Shown here piece after piece: positions 53,244-63,661 of a stretch of 64,000 nt of DNA; the stretch's first letter is position 1, and each line of letters opens with the position of its first letter. The stretch is from Accumulibacter sp. (GTDB lineage Bacteria > Pseudomonadota > Gammaproteobacteria > Burkholderiales > Rhodocyclaceae), in contig JACKLX010000013.1 in the NCBI GenBank assembly GCA_024235695.1, positions 55,492 to 119,491 of the forward strand, read 5' to 3'. The notes below the pieces were generated by a model. That model did no database searches, was not told the DNA's origin, and saw only the letters and a list, made by a program, of their open reading frames with translations. The position numbers and the translations under genes were made by a program.

Positions 53244-54365
53244 TCAATCCTCGCCGACGGCAAACAGGCGCCGGTGCTCCTTGATCGCATAGCGGTCGGT
53301 CATCCCGGCGATGTAGTCGGCGACCCGGCGAACCTGATCACCCTCGCCGGCGACCTGATACTGCGGCGGCAACAGGCGGGCGTCGCTGGTGAACGCGGTA
53401 AACAGGTCAGCGATGATGCGCTGCGCCTTGCTGGCCATCCGCAAGACCTGATAGTGCTGATAGAGGCGGCTTCGCAGAAAGCGCTTCAACTGCCGCTGCG
53501 CCTCGAATGACGCCGCCGAGAAGGCCACCAATGGTGGCGCCAGACGCACCTCGGCAAGGTCCCTGGGACTCTGGCGAACAATATTGCCGGCGGTGGTCTC
53601 GATCAGATCGCATACCAGGGTGTTGATCAGGCGGCGAATCGTTTCGTGGATCAATCGCCGTCCAGCGAGCCCCGGATAGACGCCACGAACGTCGGCGACG
53701 TGCCGGGCGAACAGGCTGACGTCCTCCAGTTGCTCAAGGCTGATCAGGCCGGCGCGCAAACCATCATCGACGTCGTGATTGTTGTAGGCGATCTCGTCGG
53801 CCAGATTGCAGATCTGCGCTTCCAGCGAGGGGCGCGTGCGGTTCAGGAAGCGTTCGCCGACGTCGCCAAGCTGACGCGCGTTTTCCAGCGAGCAATGCTT
53901 GACAATTCCTTCACGCGTCTCGAAACACAGGTTGAGGCCGTTGAAGGCGGCGTAGCGCTCCTCCAGCAGGTCGACGGTTCGCAGGCTCTGAAGATTGTGC
54001 TCGAAGCCGCCATGCTCGCGCATCTGCTCGTTGAGCGCCTCCTGCCCGGCATGGCCAAAGGGCGTGTGCCCGAGGTCGTGAGCCAGCGAAATCGCCTCGG
54101 CGAGGTCCTCGTTGAGCCGCAATGCCCGGGCAATGCCGCGTGCAATCTGAGCCACTTCAAGGCTATGCGTCAGGCGCGTGCGAAAGAGGTCGCCTTCGTG
54201 ATTGACGAAGACCTGCGTCTTGTATTCAAGTCGCCGGAAAGCCGTCGAGTGTACGATCCGGTCGCGGTCACGCTGGAATTCACTGCGATGCGACGGCTCC
54301 GTGTCCGGGCGCTGGCGACCCCGACTGGTCGCTGCGGTAGCGGCATATGGAGCGAGTTCAGGCAT
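53244..54365 (-). CDS. dgt: dGTPase-like dNTP triphosphohydrolase
   Basis: A 373-residue HD-domain enzyme that hydrolyses dNTPs to nucleosides and triphosphate. It has [11 protein letters not shown], the His of [18 protein letters not shown], the HD pair in [17 protein letters not shown] and the distal Asp in [10 protein letters not shown]. The length and pattern match the shorter 'dGTP triphosphohydrolase-like' subgroup rather than E. coli Dgt (505 residues), so dNTP specificity may be broader. It overlaps the end of aroB by 8 bases and is the last gene of the aroK-aroB-dgt unit. Confidence 0.93.
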   Translation of the reverse strand: MPELAPYAATAATSRGRQRPDTEPSHRSEFQRDRDRIVHSTAFRRLEYKTQVFVNHEGDLFRTRLTHSLEVAQIARGIARALRLNEDLAEAISLAHDLGHTPFGHAGQEALNEQMREHGGFEHNLQSLRTVDLLEERYAAFNGLNLCFETREGIVKHCSLENARQLGDVGERFLNRTRPSLEAQICNLADEIAYNNHDVDDGLRAGLISLEQLEDVSLFARHVADVRGVYPGLAGRRLIHETIRRLINTLVCDLIETTAGNIVRQSPRDLAEVRLAPPLVAFSAASFEAQRQLKRFLRSRLYQHYQVLRMASKAQRIIADLFTAFTSDARLLPPQYQVAGEGDQVRRVADYIAGMTDRYAIKEHRRLFAVGED

Positions 54366-55446
54366 TGACGGAGCGCCCGGCGATCGCGCGCCGAACTTCG
54401 GGCAGCGGCGCCGCGTCGGTGAGCACGGCCTGGCCGATGCGCTGCAGGAGCACCAGGCGAAGATGGCCGCCCTGCACTTTCTTGTCGTTGTACATCAGTT
54501 CGAGGTAGCGCTCGACGTCAAGAGTCGGCCCGCGTACCGGCAGGCTCGCTCGGCGCAGTAGCCGCTCCACTCGATCGACGTCAGCGGATGCCAGCCAGCC
54601 GAGTTGCGCCGAGAGTTGGGCGGCCATCATGGTGCCCGCCGCGATCGCCTCGCCGTGCAGCCACTCGCCATAGCCGAGGCCGGTCTCGATGGCATGGCCG
54701 AAGGTATGGCCAAGGTTGAGCAGGGCGCGCTCGCCACTCTCACGCTCGTCGGCAGCGACCACCTCGGCCTTGTTCTCGCACGACCGGCAGATCGCCTCGG
54801 CGAGCGCCGGCGGCTCACGGGACAGGAGGCTTTCGAGATTGTCCTCGAGCCATTCAAAGAACGGCAAGTCCCTGATCAGGCCATACTTGATGACTTCCGA
54901 AAGGCCGGCATGCAATTCACGGTCGGGAAGCGTGCGCAGCGTGTCGGTGTCGGCAAGCACCAGTTTCGGCTGATGGAAAGCACCGATCATGTTCTTCCCG
55001 AGCGGGTGATTGATCGCCGTCTTGCCGCCAACCGAAGAATCCACCTGGGCAAGCAGCGTCGTCGGAACCTGAATCAACGGCATGCCACGCTGAAAACAGG
55101 CGGCGGCAAAACCGGTGATGTCGCCGACGACGCCACCGCCCAGCGCCACCAGGGTCGTCGAACGCTCGCTTCGGCGCTGCAGGAGGGCATCAAAGATCGT
55201 GTTGAGCGTTTGCCAGTCCTTGAACTGTTCGCCATCCGGCAAGACGATCTCGGCGACCTCGACCCCGACACCGCGCAGGGCGTCGGCGAGGCGTGCCAGA
55301 TAGAGCGGGGCGACGGTGCTGTTGCTGACGATTACCGCCCGCGGCTGGGTGAGAAAAGGCAGCAGCAATTCACCGCGGTCGAGCAGACCACGTCCGACAT
55401 GAATTGGATACGACCGTTCCCCGAGCGCAACCGTCAGCGTCTTCAT
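54358..55446 (-). CDS. aroB: 3-dehydroquinate synthase
   Basis: AroB closes DAHP to 3-dehydroquinate, step two of the shikimate pathway, using NAD and a divalent metal. The 362-residue protein has the NAD-binding [30 protein letters not shown], a conserved KYGLIRD and the metal-binding [12 protein letters not shown]. It overlaps aroK by 4 bases and dgt by 8 bases. The arrangement aroK-aroB after pilQ is common in beta- and gammaproteobacteria. Confidence 0.97.
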   Translation of the reverse strand: MKTLTVALGERSYPIHVGRGLLDRGELLLPFLTQPRAVIVSNSTVAPLYLARLADALRGVGVEVAEIVLPDGEQFKDWQTLNTIFDALLQRRSERSTTLVALGGGVVGDITGFAAACFQRGMPLIQVPTTLLAQVDSSVGGKTAINHPLGKNMIGAFHQPKLVLADTDTLRTLPDRELHAGLSEVIKYGLIRDLPFFEWLEDNLESLLSREPPALAEAICRSCENKAEVVAADERESGERALLNLGHTFGHAIETGLGYGEWLHGEAIAAGTMMAAQLSAQLGWLASADVDRVERLLRRASLPVRGPTLDVERYLELMYNDKKVQGGHLRLVLLQRIGQAVLTDAAPLPEVRRAIAGRSVNA

Positions 55447-55970
55447 GCTTTTCCCATTTCCTTGAGCAGCGGTTGTAGCACCGACTGCGCGGTAATTCGG
55501 CCGCCGCTGACGACCAGGTCGGCGATACTTCGATAAAGCGGGTCACGCTGCGCGTGCAGTTCCCGGAGTTTGCCGAGCGGGTCGACGACCTGCAGGAGTG
55601 GCCGATTCCTGTCGTGCCGGGTCCGTTCGCAGAGCGTCTGCAAGGGCACGTTGAGATAGACGACGAAACCGCTGGCTTGCAGGTGCTGCCGGTTTTCGGG
55701 GCGCAAGACGGCGCCGCCGCCGGTCGCCACGACGTGTCCCTGCAAGCGCGCAAGGTCGGCGATAACCTGTGCCTCCCGCCGGCGAAAGCCTTCCTCACCT
55801 TCGATTTCGAAGATCGTCGGCAAGCGAACGCCGGTGCGAGCTTCGATCTCGTGGTCGGAGTCGACAAAGGCATACGCCAGGCGCTTGGCCAGCGCCTTGG
55901 CGATTGTCGTTTTTCCGGCCCCCATCAAGCCGACCAGGTAGACGTTGCGTTTGTCGTCCTTGATGCTCAC
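55443..55970 (-). CDS. aroK: Shikimate kinase
   Basis: A 175-residue kinase that phosphorylates shikimate with ATP. The P-loop is GLMGAGKTT (residues 14-22), DSDHEIE near residue 38 binds shikimate, and [11 protein letters not shown] and RNRPLLQ supply the shikimate-binding loop and lid arginines. It is separated from pilQ by a terminator-like hairpin and overlaps aroB by 4 bases. Confidence 0.97.
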   Translation of the reverse strand: MSIKDDKRNVYLVGLMGAGKTTIAKALAKRLAYAFVDSDHEIEARTGVRLPTIFEIEGEEGFRRREAQVIADLARLQGHVVATGGGAVLRPENRQHLQASGFVVYLNVPLQTLCERTRHDRNRPLLQVVDPLGKLRELHAQRDPLYRSIADLVVSGGRITAQSVLQPLLKEMGKA

Positions 55971-56015
55971 CGGGCTATTCTAGCGCATGGTCGGGGGGAC
56001 CAGAATTCGGGCGCG

Positions 56016-56039
56016 AAAAAAGCCGGCGCGAGGCCGGCT
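56016..56039 (-). terminator. Rho-independent terminator after pilQ
   Basis: Read on the minus strand, AGCCGGC and GCCGGCT form a 7-bp stem with a 5-base loop, followed by a run of six T. It lies between pilQ and aroK and would end most pilMNOPQ transcripts, so aroK-aroB-dgt may depend on read-through or on a promoter in the 45 bases after it. Confidence 0.85.
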
Positions 56040-56060
56040 CTTTGCGTTGCAAGGACGCGG

Positions 56061-58121
56061 TCAGCGCAGCGACAGGTTGTCGGCAACGATCCGCGGTGTG
56101 ATGAAGATCAGCAGTTCGGTCTTGTCGTCGATGAATTCGCGGTTCTTGAACAGGAATCCGATGTAGGGCAGGTCGCCAAAGAAGGGGATGCGAGTCGTAT
56201 TGTTGCGCGTTTCCTGCGTATAGATGCCGCCGATTACCACCGTCCCGCCGTTCTCGACCAGCACCTCGGTCTTGACGTGCTTGGTATCGATCGCCACCCC
56301 GGCGCCGGTCGACAAGCGGGTGTTGGGAGTGTCCTTGTTGACGTCCAGTTTCATCGCGATCTTGCCATCCGGCGTAATCTGCGGCGTCACTTTCAACGCC
56401 AGGTTGGCCTTGCGGAACGACACGCTGGTGGCACCCGAACTGGTCGCCTGCTGATAGGGAATCTCGACCCCCTGCTCGATGATCGCCTCGACCTGGTTGG
56501 CGGTCATCACCCGCGGGCTGGAAATCACCTTGCCTCGCCCGTCGGCTTCGAGCGCCGAGATTTCAGCGGTCAAGAACTGGGTGAGGGCGTTGTTGAAGAG
56601 CAGGAAGGAGAGGGTGCCGGCATTGCCGGTTCGTGGCGTCGCGGGCAGGTTGACCTGCGTCCCGCTCATGTCGAGATTGCCGCTGATCGCCGTGCTGTCA
56701 CCGCCGATCCTGACCGCGCCATCGGGGAAGGTCTGCCGCCAACCGAGTCGTACGCCGAGGTTCTTGGCAAAGCTGTCGCCTGCTTCGACGATGCGCGCTT
56801 CGATCATCACCTGCCGGGCAGCGATGTCCACCTTGGCAATCATCGCCCGAACTTCGTCGAGACGGCTGGGCGTATCCTTGACGAACAGGATGTTCGAGCG
56901 CTCCTCGACGACCGCGCTACCGCGCTTGGACAGCAGCGGCTGCTTGGGATCGGCGAGCAGCCGCTGAATCGCGTCAGCCTTGATGTAGTTCATCTGGAAG
57001 CTTTCGGTCACCAGCGGCTCGAGGTCGCCGATCTGGATTCTCGATTCGAAGTCGAGTTTTTCCTTCATCGCGATTTCTTCGCGCGGCGCAATGAGAATGA
57101 CATTGCCGTTCTTGCGCATGTCCAGGCCCTTCTGCTGCATGATGATGTCGAGCGCCTGATCCCATGGCACGTCCTTGAGGATCAGCGTGATCGCGCCGCC
57201 GACCGAGTCGCTGACGACCATGTTCATGCCGGTGAACTCGCCGATCACCTGCAGCAGACGGCGGACATCGACATTCTGGAAGTTGAGTGACAGCTTCTCG
57301 CCCTGGTAGCCACCGCGCGACCCCTGCACCAGCTTGTTGGGGTTCTCGATGATCGGCTTGACTTCGATCACGAACTGCGTGTCGCTCTGATACGCGTTGT
57401 GTTCCCACAGCCCTTGCGGCGTGATGGTCATGCGCGCGTTGGCACCTTTCTGGACGGTGGTGACGTTGAGGACCGGCGTGCCGAAGTCGGTCACGTCGAG
57501 CCGCTTGCGCAGGGCGCTGGGAACGCTGACATTGGTGAAGTCGACCACCAGATTCGATCCTTGCTGGCGAATGTCGATGCCGGCGTTTGCGTCGCTGAGG
57601 TCGACGGTGATCCGTCCCTCGTTATCCTTGCCGCGCCGGAAGCCGATGTCACGGATGCTGTTGGCGGTATCGGTCGGTTGCGCCTTGGCGAAGTGCGCCA
57701 CCGACGCCGCCCCCTGACTGGGCGCGCTCGGCACCAGCGCGAGCAGCAGGTTCTTGCCGTCGAGTGTCGCCTCGTAGGTCATCGCCTTGTTCAGGTTCAG
57801 AACGAGCCGCGTACGGTCTTCGGCCTGGACGATATTGGCGCTTTTCAGGTCGCCCTCGTTGTATGTCTGGGAGGACTTGCCAAGGCCGTTGGTCGTATTC
57901 GCGAAATCAAAGGCGATGCGCGCTGGTTTGGCGACGCTGAAGGCCGGGGGCAAGGCCTTCAAGGGCTCCTTGAAGGTGAGTTTGACGTTGAGGACCGAGC
58001 CTTGCTGGACGACGTTCATCGCTTCGATCGAATTGGACATGGCGTCCTGTGCGTTTGCCGGGCCGAGGACCAACAGCCCAGCGGCGACCAGGCCGAGCAG
58101 GTATTGTTTGATCTGCTTCAT
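56061..58121 (-). CDS. pilQ: Type IV pilus secretin PilQ
   Basis: A 686-residue outer-membrane secretin through which the pilus passes. The signal peptide is MKQIKQYLLGLVAAGLLVLG, cleaved after ANA. AMIN-type domains occupy roughly residues 35-260. A secretin_N/STN part begins LNFQNVDVRRLLQVIGEFTG, and the secretin domain contains VMIEARIVEAGDSFAKNLGV and VSSPRVMTANQ-like SSPRVMTANQVEAII. It directly follows pilP and ends the pil operon. Confidence 0.96.
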   Translation of the reverse strand: MKQIKQYLLGLVAAGLLVLGPANAQDAMSNSIEAMNVVQQGSVLNVKLTFKEPLKALPPAFSVAKPARIAFDFANTTNGLGKSSQTYNEGDLKSANIVQAEDRTRLVLNLNKAMTYEATLDGKNLLLALVPSAPSQGAASVAHFAKAQPTDTANSIRDIGFRRGKDNEGRITVDLSDANAGIDIRQQGSNLVVDFTNVSVPSALRKRLDVTDFGTPVLNVTTVQKGANARMTITPQGLWEHNAYQSDTQFVIEVKPIIENPNKLVQGSRGGYQGEKLSLNFQNVDVRRLLQVIGEFTGMNMVVSDSVGGAITLILKDVPWDQALDIIMQQKGLDMRKNGNVILIAPREEIAMKEKLDFESRIQIGDLEPLVTESFQMNYIKADAIQRLLADPKQPLLSKRGSAVVEERSNILFVKDTPSRLDEVRAMIAKVDIAARQVMIEARIVEAGDSFAKNLGVRLGWRQTFPDGAVRIGGDSTAISGNLDMSGTQVNLPATPRTGNAGTLSFLLFNNALTQFLTAEISALEADGRGKVISSPRVMTANQVEAIIEQGVEIPYQQATSSGATSVSFRKANLALKVTPQITPDGKIAMKLDVNKDTPNTRLSTGAGVAIDTKHVKTEVLVENGGTVVIGGIYTQETRNNTTRIPFFGDLPYIGFLFKNREFIDDKTELLIFITPRIVADNLSLR

Positions 58122-58637
58122 TTACTTCGCTCCCTTTTCCTGCAACAGCAGGTTGCTCGTCCTCTCCACCCAGTCTCCGGCGGAATCCTGGATAAGCTCT
58201 CGCAATGTCACCTCGGACTCGGAAATGCCGACCACCACCCCGAAGTTCTGCCCCATGTAGTTGCCGACCTTGACCTGATACAAAGCACTATCGACCTGGA
58301 TGATGGCATACGATGCCTTCCCCCGGGTAATCACGCCGACGTACTTCAGCGACTCCAGCGGGTAGAGTTCCAGCGGCTCTTTCGGTCGATCCAGGTCGGG
58401 CCGGAAGCCACCACCGCCCTTCTTGGCATCCGAGCCCAGCTTGGCCGGCTTGAACGGGTCAAGCAGATCGCCGACGTCGTAGGCCACCGGCTCGTAGGGC
58501 TCGACCACCGGTAGCGGCGGGATCTTGCCCTTGGTGTCCTGCGCCACCGTGCTCATCCACTCGCGGACATCGTCGTGATCACCGCTTGAACAGGCGACCA
58601 GGCCGATGCTGATCAGCAAAGCGAGGACTCTGCTCAT
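58122..58637 (-). CDS. pilP: Type IV pilus lipoprotein PilP
   Basis: A 171-residue inner-membrane lipoprotein that links the PilN-PilO complex to the secretin PilQ. The signal ends in the lipobox LVAC, with Cys16 as the likely lipidation site. The C-terminal beta domain has LESLKYVGVI, YAIIQVDSALYQVKVGNYMG and VTLREL. It overlaps pilO by 4 bases and abuts pilQ. Confidence 0.94.
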   Translation of the reverse strand: MSRVLALLISIGLVACSSGDHDDVREWMSTVAQDTKGKIPPLPVVEPYEPVAYDVGDLLDPFKPAKLGSDAKKGGGGFRPDLDRPKEPLELYPLESLKYVGVITRGKASYAIIQVDSALYQVKVGNYMGQNFGVVVGISESEVTLRELIQDSAGDWVERTSNLLLQEKGAK

Positions 58638-59311
58638 CGCCTGCCACCCTTCGCCGCCGCTTCGGCAGCCCTCTTCTTCGCCGCCAGCTCTTCGGCATCG
58701 AGATAGCGGAAGGTCTTGGTGACCGCGTCCATCACCAGCCTGCCGTCCTTGCTCTGCGGGCTGGCGACGATGGAGATATTGTTCAGGGTGACAATTCTCG
58801 ACAGCTTGCCGATGTCGCCGGCAAATTCGCCGAAGTCGTGGTAAGTCCCGGTCAAGCGGACGTTGATCGGCAGTTCGGCATAGAAATCCTTGACCTGCTC
58901 CGCACCCGGCTTGAACAGATCGAACTGCAGACCGCGTCCCATGCCCGCCTGATTGATCTCGACCAGCAGAGCCTCGACTTCCGACTTGTTGGGCAACTGC
59001 TTCAACAAGGCACCGAAGGAGCGATCGATTTCGTCGAGTTGCTGGACATACAAGTCGAGGTTTACGGCCTGCTTCTTCTTGACCACGAACTGATCCTTCA
59101 GCCTCAGCTCTTCCTGCTGCTTGCTCTCCAGGGCGTCCAGTTCGTCAACCCAGACAAACCACCAGCCGGCCAGGAGGACCGCCAGGAACAAGCCCAGCAA
59201 GACGGCGAGGCGTGGCGCCAGCGGCCATGCTCCGGGATCCTGCGGATTGAGGTTCTGGAAATCCCGCAGGATCTCCCGGTAGTCGATCGACGGCAATGCG
59301 GGCGCTTTCAT
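58634..59311 (-). CDS. pilO: Type IV pilus assembly protein PilO
   Basis: A 225-residue bitopic inner-membrane protein. A short cytoplasmic N-terminus is followed by one membrane helix (LAVLLGLFLAVLLAGWWFVW, about residues 32-51). A periplasmic coiled coil and a ferredoxin-like domain follow (LKQLPNKSEVEALLVEINQA). It forms the alignment complex with PilN and PilP. It overlaps pilN and pilP by 4 bases each. Confidence 0.94.
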   Translation of the reverse strand: MKAPALPSIDYREILRDFQNLNPQDPGAWPLAPRLAVLLGLFLAVLLAGWWFVWVDELDALESKQQEELRLKDQFVVKKKQAVNLDLYVQQLDEIDRSFGALLKQLPNKSEVEALLVEINQAGMGRGLQFDLFKPGAEQVKDFYAELPINVRLTGTYHDFGEFAGDIGKLSRIVTLNNISIVASPQSKDGRLVMDAVTKTFRYLDAEELAAKKRAAEAAAKGGRR

Positions 59312-59874
59312 TTCTGCCCTCCCTGGCCGGCGGCAGCCCTCTTCAGCGTGGCGTTCATGCTGAATTCGTTGAGACGACGCTTATCGACCATCACCGCCTT
59401 GATCTCGATCAACTGAGGCCGTTCAAGCCATGGCGATGCTTCGATGTTGCGCATCAGCGTGGACACCCGGGCACTGGACTGGGCGTAGCCGATGAGGTGG
59501 ATACCCTGCCCCGTCTGCGTGAGCGAGCGTATGTACACCCCCTCCGGCATCTGCTTGGCCAACTCGCTCAGCAGGCGCACGGCCTCCGCACGGTCGCGCT
59601 GCAGGGACTCGATGATGCGCTTGCGCGCCATCAGCGCGTCGCTCTGTTCCTTGAGCCTCTTGATCTGGTCAATCTGCTTGTCGAGAACGGCGATCTCTTT
59701 CTTGAGGAAATCGTTCTTGGCGTCCTGCGCCGCGATATAGCCCGCGATTACCGTATAGACAAGAAAGACGATCAGCCCGGAGAGAACCGCGATCAGCCCG
59801 AAAAGTGCGTAGAACTGTTGCCGCCGTGCTCGCCGCTTCTCTTCCCGGTGCGGCAGGAGGTTGATGCGTATCAT
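59308..59874 (-). CDS. pilN: Type IV pilus assembly protein PilN
   Basis: A 188-residue inner-membrane protein. The ATG at 59874 gives MIRINLLPHREEKR, whose INLLP motif binds PilM. One membrane helix (residues ~21-45) and a periplasmic coiled coil (FLKKEIAVLDKQIDQIKRLK) are followed by the ferredoxin-like fold. It overlaps pilM and pilO by 4 bases. Confidence 0.95.
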   Translation of the reverse strand: MIRINLLPHREEKRRARRQQFYALFGLIAVLSGLIVFLVYTVIAGYIAAQDAKNDFLKKEIAVLDKQIDQIKRLKEQSDALMARKRIIESLQRDRAEAVRLLSELAKQMPEGVYIRSLTQTGQGIHLIGYAQSSARVSTLMRNIEASPWLERPQLIEIKAVMVDKRRLNEFSMNATLKRAAAGQGGQK

Positions 59875-60950
59875 TCGTCGAACCTCCGCAGCGCCAGGCC
59901 GCAAGCGACCATCAAGGAAGACGCGTCGGTCAACAAACGATTGGGATTGACCCGATCGGAAAGCAGCATGCCGACGAACGGATTGGCGATCATCGTGTTG
60001 ATCTGCGTACGCGAGGCAATGACCTGGTCGGCGCCGGCGATGACCGCGCAGCCTCCTGCCAGAACGATGTGGTTGATCTGGTTGAACTGGGTCGACGTGA
60101 AGAAGAACTGCAGGGCACGCGACAACTCCAGGGTCATCGCTTCGAGGAATGGCCGCAGGAGCTCGGATTCGTACTGCTCGGGCAGCGTATTGCGACGTTT
60201 TTCGGCTTCCGCCTCCTCGAAACTCATGCCGAAAAGGCGCGCGATATCCTGCGTCAGCTGATTGCCGCCGAAAGCCTGCTCACGAACGTACAGCTGTTGC
60301 CCGTTGCGCAGGACAGTGAGGTTCATGACGTTCGCACCGATGTCGATGAGCGCCACGATCTGTCCCTTGCCGCCATCGGGAAGCTGCTTCTGGATCAGCT
60401 CAAAGGCGGACAGCACGGCATAGGACTCGACGTCCAGCACCACCGGCTTGAGGCCCGCCGATTCCGCGACGGCCACGCGATCCTCGACCTTTTCCTTGCG
60501 AGACGCCGCGATCAGCACCTCGATCTCGTCAGGCGACGACGGCGCCGGCCCGACGACCTGAAAATCGAGGTTGACTTCCTCGAGGGCAAACGGGATGTAC
60601 TGGTTGGCCTCGGACTCGACCAGCACCTCCAGTTCCTCCTCGCGCTGGCCGGCAGCGACGATGATTTTCTTGGTGATTACGTGCGACGCCGGGAGAGCGA
60701 TGGCCACCTGCTTGGTAACGGTTCCGAGCTTTTTCCACGCCCGCCTTACCGACTCTGCGGCAGCCTCGAGGTTGACGATGTTGCCATCCGAAACGACGTC
60801 TCTTGGCAAGACCTCGATGGCGTAACGCTCGACGCGATAACCGCCCTTGGCGTCGCTCGCCATCTCGACCATCTTGACCGACGACGAACTGATATCGAGA
60901 CCGATCAGGGAGCGCGCCTTGGGATTAAAGATCGAAAGATCAAGCTGCAA
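59871..60950 (-). CDS. pilM: Type IV pilus assembly ATPase-like protein PilM
   Basis: An actin-like (FtsA-related) cytoplasmic protein that anchors the PilNOP complex through the PilN N-terminus. Motifs include SLIGLDISSSSVKMVEM, ALIDIGANVMNLTVL and VLAGGCAVIAG. The frame is open from a TTG at 60980, but the TTG at 60950 has GGTGG just upstream and gives MQLDLSIFNPKARSLIGLDI, close to the usual N-terminus and length (359 residues). I prefer the latter. It is the first gene of pilMNOPQ. Confidence 0.93.
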   Translation of the reverse strand: MQLDLSIFNPKARSLIGLDISSSSVKMVEMASDAKGGYRVERYAIEVLPRDVVSDGNIVNLEAAAESVRRAWKKLGTVTKQVAIALPASHVITKKIIVAAGQREEELEVLVESEANQYIPFALEEVNLDFQVVGPAPSSPDEIEVLIAASRKEKVEDRVAVAESAGLKPVVLDVESYAVLSAFELIQKQLPDGGKGQIVALIDIGANVMNLTVLRNGQQLYVREQAFGGNQLTQDIARLFGMSFEEAEAEKRRNTLPEQYESELLRPFLEAMTLELSRALQFFFTSTQFNQINHIVLAGGCAVIAGADQVIASRTQINTMIANPFVGMLLSDRVNPNRLLTDASSLMVACGLALRRFDE

Positions 60951-60980
60951 ATCGCCACCCCCCGCGAAAAAACCCTTCAA

Positions 60981-61366
60981 TAATTTGTAGTTAGCGTACT
61001 TATAGATATTCTACTTTAGATGCTAGCAACAAGCTCAGAGCGTGTAAAGTGATTTCTCCCGCACCACCCCGAAGATCCAGCATTATACTAACAGTGTTGC
61101 GTAAACCACTAAAATCATGAGCTTTCCGCGGACGGCTCATGACCAGCACATCGGCAGATCGCGCTTCCTCGCCGTCGCGCGTGGCCAGCGAGCGCGGCGC
61201 ACCGGCTAGCCTGCGGTAGGTCCTTGCGCTGCCGCAAGCAGCACTTCGCTCGCCCAGACCTTCGCCGTCCGGGTGGCTCCCCGGCGTCTGGTGCGGGCAA
61301 TCAACGAGCCTTTTCGCGCCCGCGCTAATATAATGCGGGGATCTGTCTTTTCTTCCGGACGCTGTC
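60981..61366. other. Divergent pilM / mrcA promoter region
   Basis: About 390 bases. The part at 60970-61090 is clearly AT-richer than the rest of the window. On the minus strand it holds TAGAAT and TATAAG elements that could serve pilM, with TTGCTA 19 bases before TATAAG. On the plus strand a perfect TATAAT lies at 61329-61334, 33 bases before mrcA, with no good -35. No gene is recognisable in it. Confidence 0.5.
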
Positions 61367-63661
61367 TTGCCTACCGCCCTCCGCTGGATCCTGTACCCGA
61401 TTGTCGTCATTTTCGGCCTGGCCGCAATCGCCCTGGCCATCATGGCGGTCGTTCTGAGCCTGGCCTATCCGAACCTGCCGTCGCTCGAGATCCTGACCGA
61501 TTATCGACCGAAGATCCCGCTGCGGGTGTACACCGCGGATGGCTATCTGATTGGCGAGTTCGGCGAGGAACGCCGCGCCGTGGTCAACATCCAGGACGTC
61601 CCCGAAATCATGAAGCAGGCCATTCTGGCGGCCGAGGACGAACGTTTCTATCAACACGGGGGCGTCGATACGCTGGGCATCCTGCGCGCCCTGTACGCCA
61701 ACCTGATCAGCGGTGGCAAGCGCCAGGGCGCATCGACGATTACCCAGCAGGTGGCCAAGAATTTCTTCCTGTCGTCCGAAAAGACCTACACCCGCAAACT
61801 CTACGAAGCGCTGCTGGCCTTCAAGATCGAACACAATCTCAGCAAGGATCAGATTTTCGAGCTTTACATCAACCAGATATTCCTTGGCCAGCGCGCCTAC
61901 GGCTTTGGCGCGGCCGCCCAGACCTACTTTGGAAAACCGCTTGCCGACCTGACGATTGCCGAAGCGGCCATGCTTGCCGGGCTCCCGAAGGCGCCCTCGT
62001 CGGACAATCCGATCGCCAAACCCAAGCGCGCCCGCGTTCGCCAGCAATACGTCCTGCGCAGGATGAACGAGCTCGGATTCATCACCGACGAGCAGTATCA
62101 GTCGGCCCTGAACCAGGCACTGGTGATCAAGCGGGACAGCAACGAAACGCCAATCCATGCCGAGTACGTCAGCGAAATGGCTCGCCAGATAGCCGCCGAG
62201 CGTTTCCCCGAAGACGTCTATACGCGTGGCCTGCGGGTGTTCACGACGATCCTCAAGGACGACCAGGAGGCCGCCTACAGCAGTCTGCGCAAGGGCGTTC
62301 TCGACTACGACCGGCGGCACGGTTATCGCGGCGCCGAGGCTTACGTCGACCTCGGCGGCATCAAGTCCGAACAGGACGAAGCGCTCGAGGAGCTGCTGCA
62401 GGACATCAACGATGCCGAAGACCTCCACCCGGCGATCGTTCTGCAGGCGGACAGCAAGGCTGTTCGCGCCTACCGACGTGGCGGCGAGATCGTCACCCTC
62501 AAGGGGGACGCCCTGAAATTCGCGGCGCGCATGCTCGACGACAAGGCACCGGCCAACAAGCGCATCCGGCGGGGCGCGATCATCCGCGTCCAGAACGATG
62601 ACAAGGACGATTGGCGAATCACGCAACTACCCGAGGCCGAGGCCGCTTTCCTGGCGGCCGACCCGCGCGACGGAGCGATACGCGCACTGGTTGGCGGCTT
62701 CGATTTCAACCGCAACAAGTTCAACCACGCCACTCAGGCATGGCGGCAACCGGGTTCGAGCTTCAAGCCGTTCATCTATTCCGCCGCGCTGGAGAAGGGA
62801 TTCTCGCCGGCGTCAATTGTCAACGACGAACCGATCACTTTCCCGGCGACGGTTACCGGCAGCCAGGCCTGGGAACCCAAGAACTATGACGGCAAGTACG
62901 AAGGACCGATGCGGATTCGCAGAGCGCTGGCGAGGTCCAAGAACATGGTCTCGATCCGTCTTCTGCAGGCCAGCGGCGTACGCTTTGTTCAGGACTACGT
63001 CACGCGTTTCGGCTTCGATGCCGAAAAACACCCGCCCTACCTGACCATGGCGCTGGGCGCCGGCTCGGTCACTCCCTGGCAGTTGGTTGCCGGTTACGCG
63101 ATCTTTGCCAACGGCGGTTACCGCGTGCGCCCGTACATCGTCAGCCAGATCCAGGACGACCGGAAGCAGGTGCTTGCGCAGGCGGCACCGACCACTGCCG
63201 GCGACGAACGACTGCGTGCAATCGACCCGCGCAATGCTTTCCTGATGGACAGCCTGATGCGCGACGTGACCATCTACGGCACCGGCGCGCGCGCTTCCGC
63301 GACACTCAAGCGCCGCGACCTTGCCGGCAAGACCGGCACCACCAATGATCACGTGGACGCCTGGTTTTGCGGCTACCAGCAAACCGTCGTCGGCTGCTCG
63401 TGGATTGGCTTCGACCAACCGAGAAACATGGGCAAGGGCGAGACCGGCGGCTCGGCCGCCTTGCCGGCGTGGATCGGCTACATGGCAAAGGTGCTCAGGG
63501 ATGTTCCCGAATCCTTCCAGCCGATGCCCGACGGACTGGTCTCGCTGGCCGTTCCGGACCGCGGCAAGGGGCCGGCTCTGGAGCTGTTCTACAAGGAGAA
63601 CGCCCCGGCCGAAATCGAACCCGTGCAAGCCGCCGACGAGTCGATCCTGCCCGTGGACTGA
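61367..63661 (+). CDS. mrcA: Penicillin-binding protein 1A (class A PBP)
   Basis: A 764-residue bifunctional enzyme that polymerises and cross-links peptidoglycan. It starts with TTG at 61367, followed by a membrane anchor (VVIFGLAAIALAIMAVVLSL). The glycosyltransferase (GT51) domain has AILAAEDERFYQHGG with the catalytic Glu, and QGASTITQQVAKNFFL. A PBP1A-type OB insert lies between. The transpeptidase domain has the SxxK serine in PGSSFKPFIYSA, SKN in ARSKNMVS, and KTGTT. A TATAAT lies about 33 bases upstream. It is divergent from pilM, a common arrangement in proteobacteria. Confidence 0.97.
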   Translation: MPTALRWILYPIVVIFGLAAIALAIMAVVLSLAYPNLPSLEILTDYRPKIPLRVYTADGYLIGEFGEERRAVVNIQDVPEIMKQAILAAEDERFYQHGGVDTLGILRALYANLISGGKRQGASTITQQVAKNFFLSSEKTYTRKLYEALLAFKIEHNLSKDQIFELYINQIFLGQRAYGFGAAAQTYFGKPLADLTIAEAAMLAGLPKAPSSDNPIAKPKRARVRQQYVLRRMNELGFITDEQYQSALNQALVIKRDSNETPIHAEYVSEMARQIAAERFPEDVYTRGLRVFTTILKDDQEAAYSSLRKGVLDYDRRHGYRGAEAYVDLGGIKSEQDEALEELLQDINDAEDLHPAIVLQADSKAVRAYRRGGEIVTLKGDALKFAARMLDDKAPANKRIRRGAIIRVQNDDKDDWRITQLPEAEAAFLAADPRDGAIRALVGGFDFNRNKFNHATQAWRQPGSSFKPFIYSAALEKGFSPASIVNDEPITFPATVTGSQAWEPKNYDGKYEGPMRIRRALARSKNMVSIRLLQASGVRFVQDYVTRFGFDAEKHPPYLTMALGAGSVTPWQLVAGYAIFANGGYRVRPYIVSQIQDDRKQVLAQAAPTTAGDERLRAIDPRNAFLMDSLMRDVTIYGTGARASATLKRRDLAGKTGTTNDHVDAWFCGYQQTVVGCSWIGFDQPRNMGKGETGGSAALPAWIGYMAKVLRDVPESFQPMPDGLVSLAVPDRGKGPALELFYKENAPAEIEPVQAADESILPVD

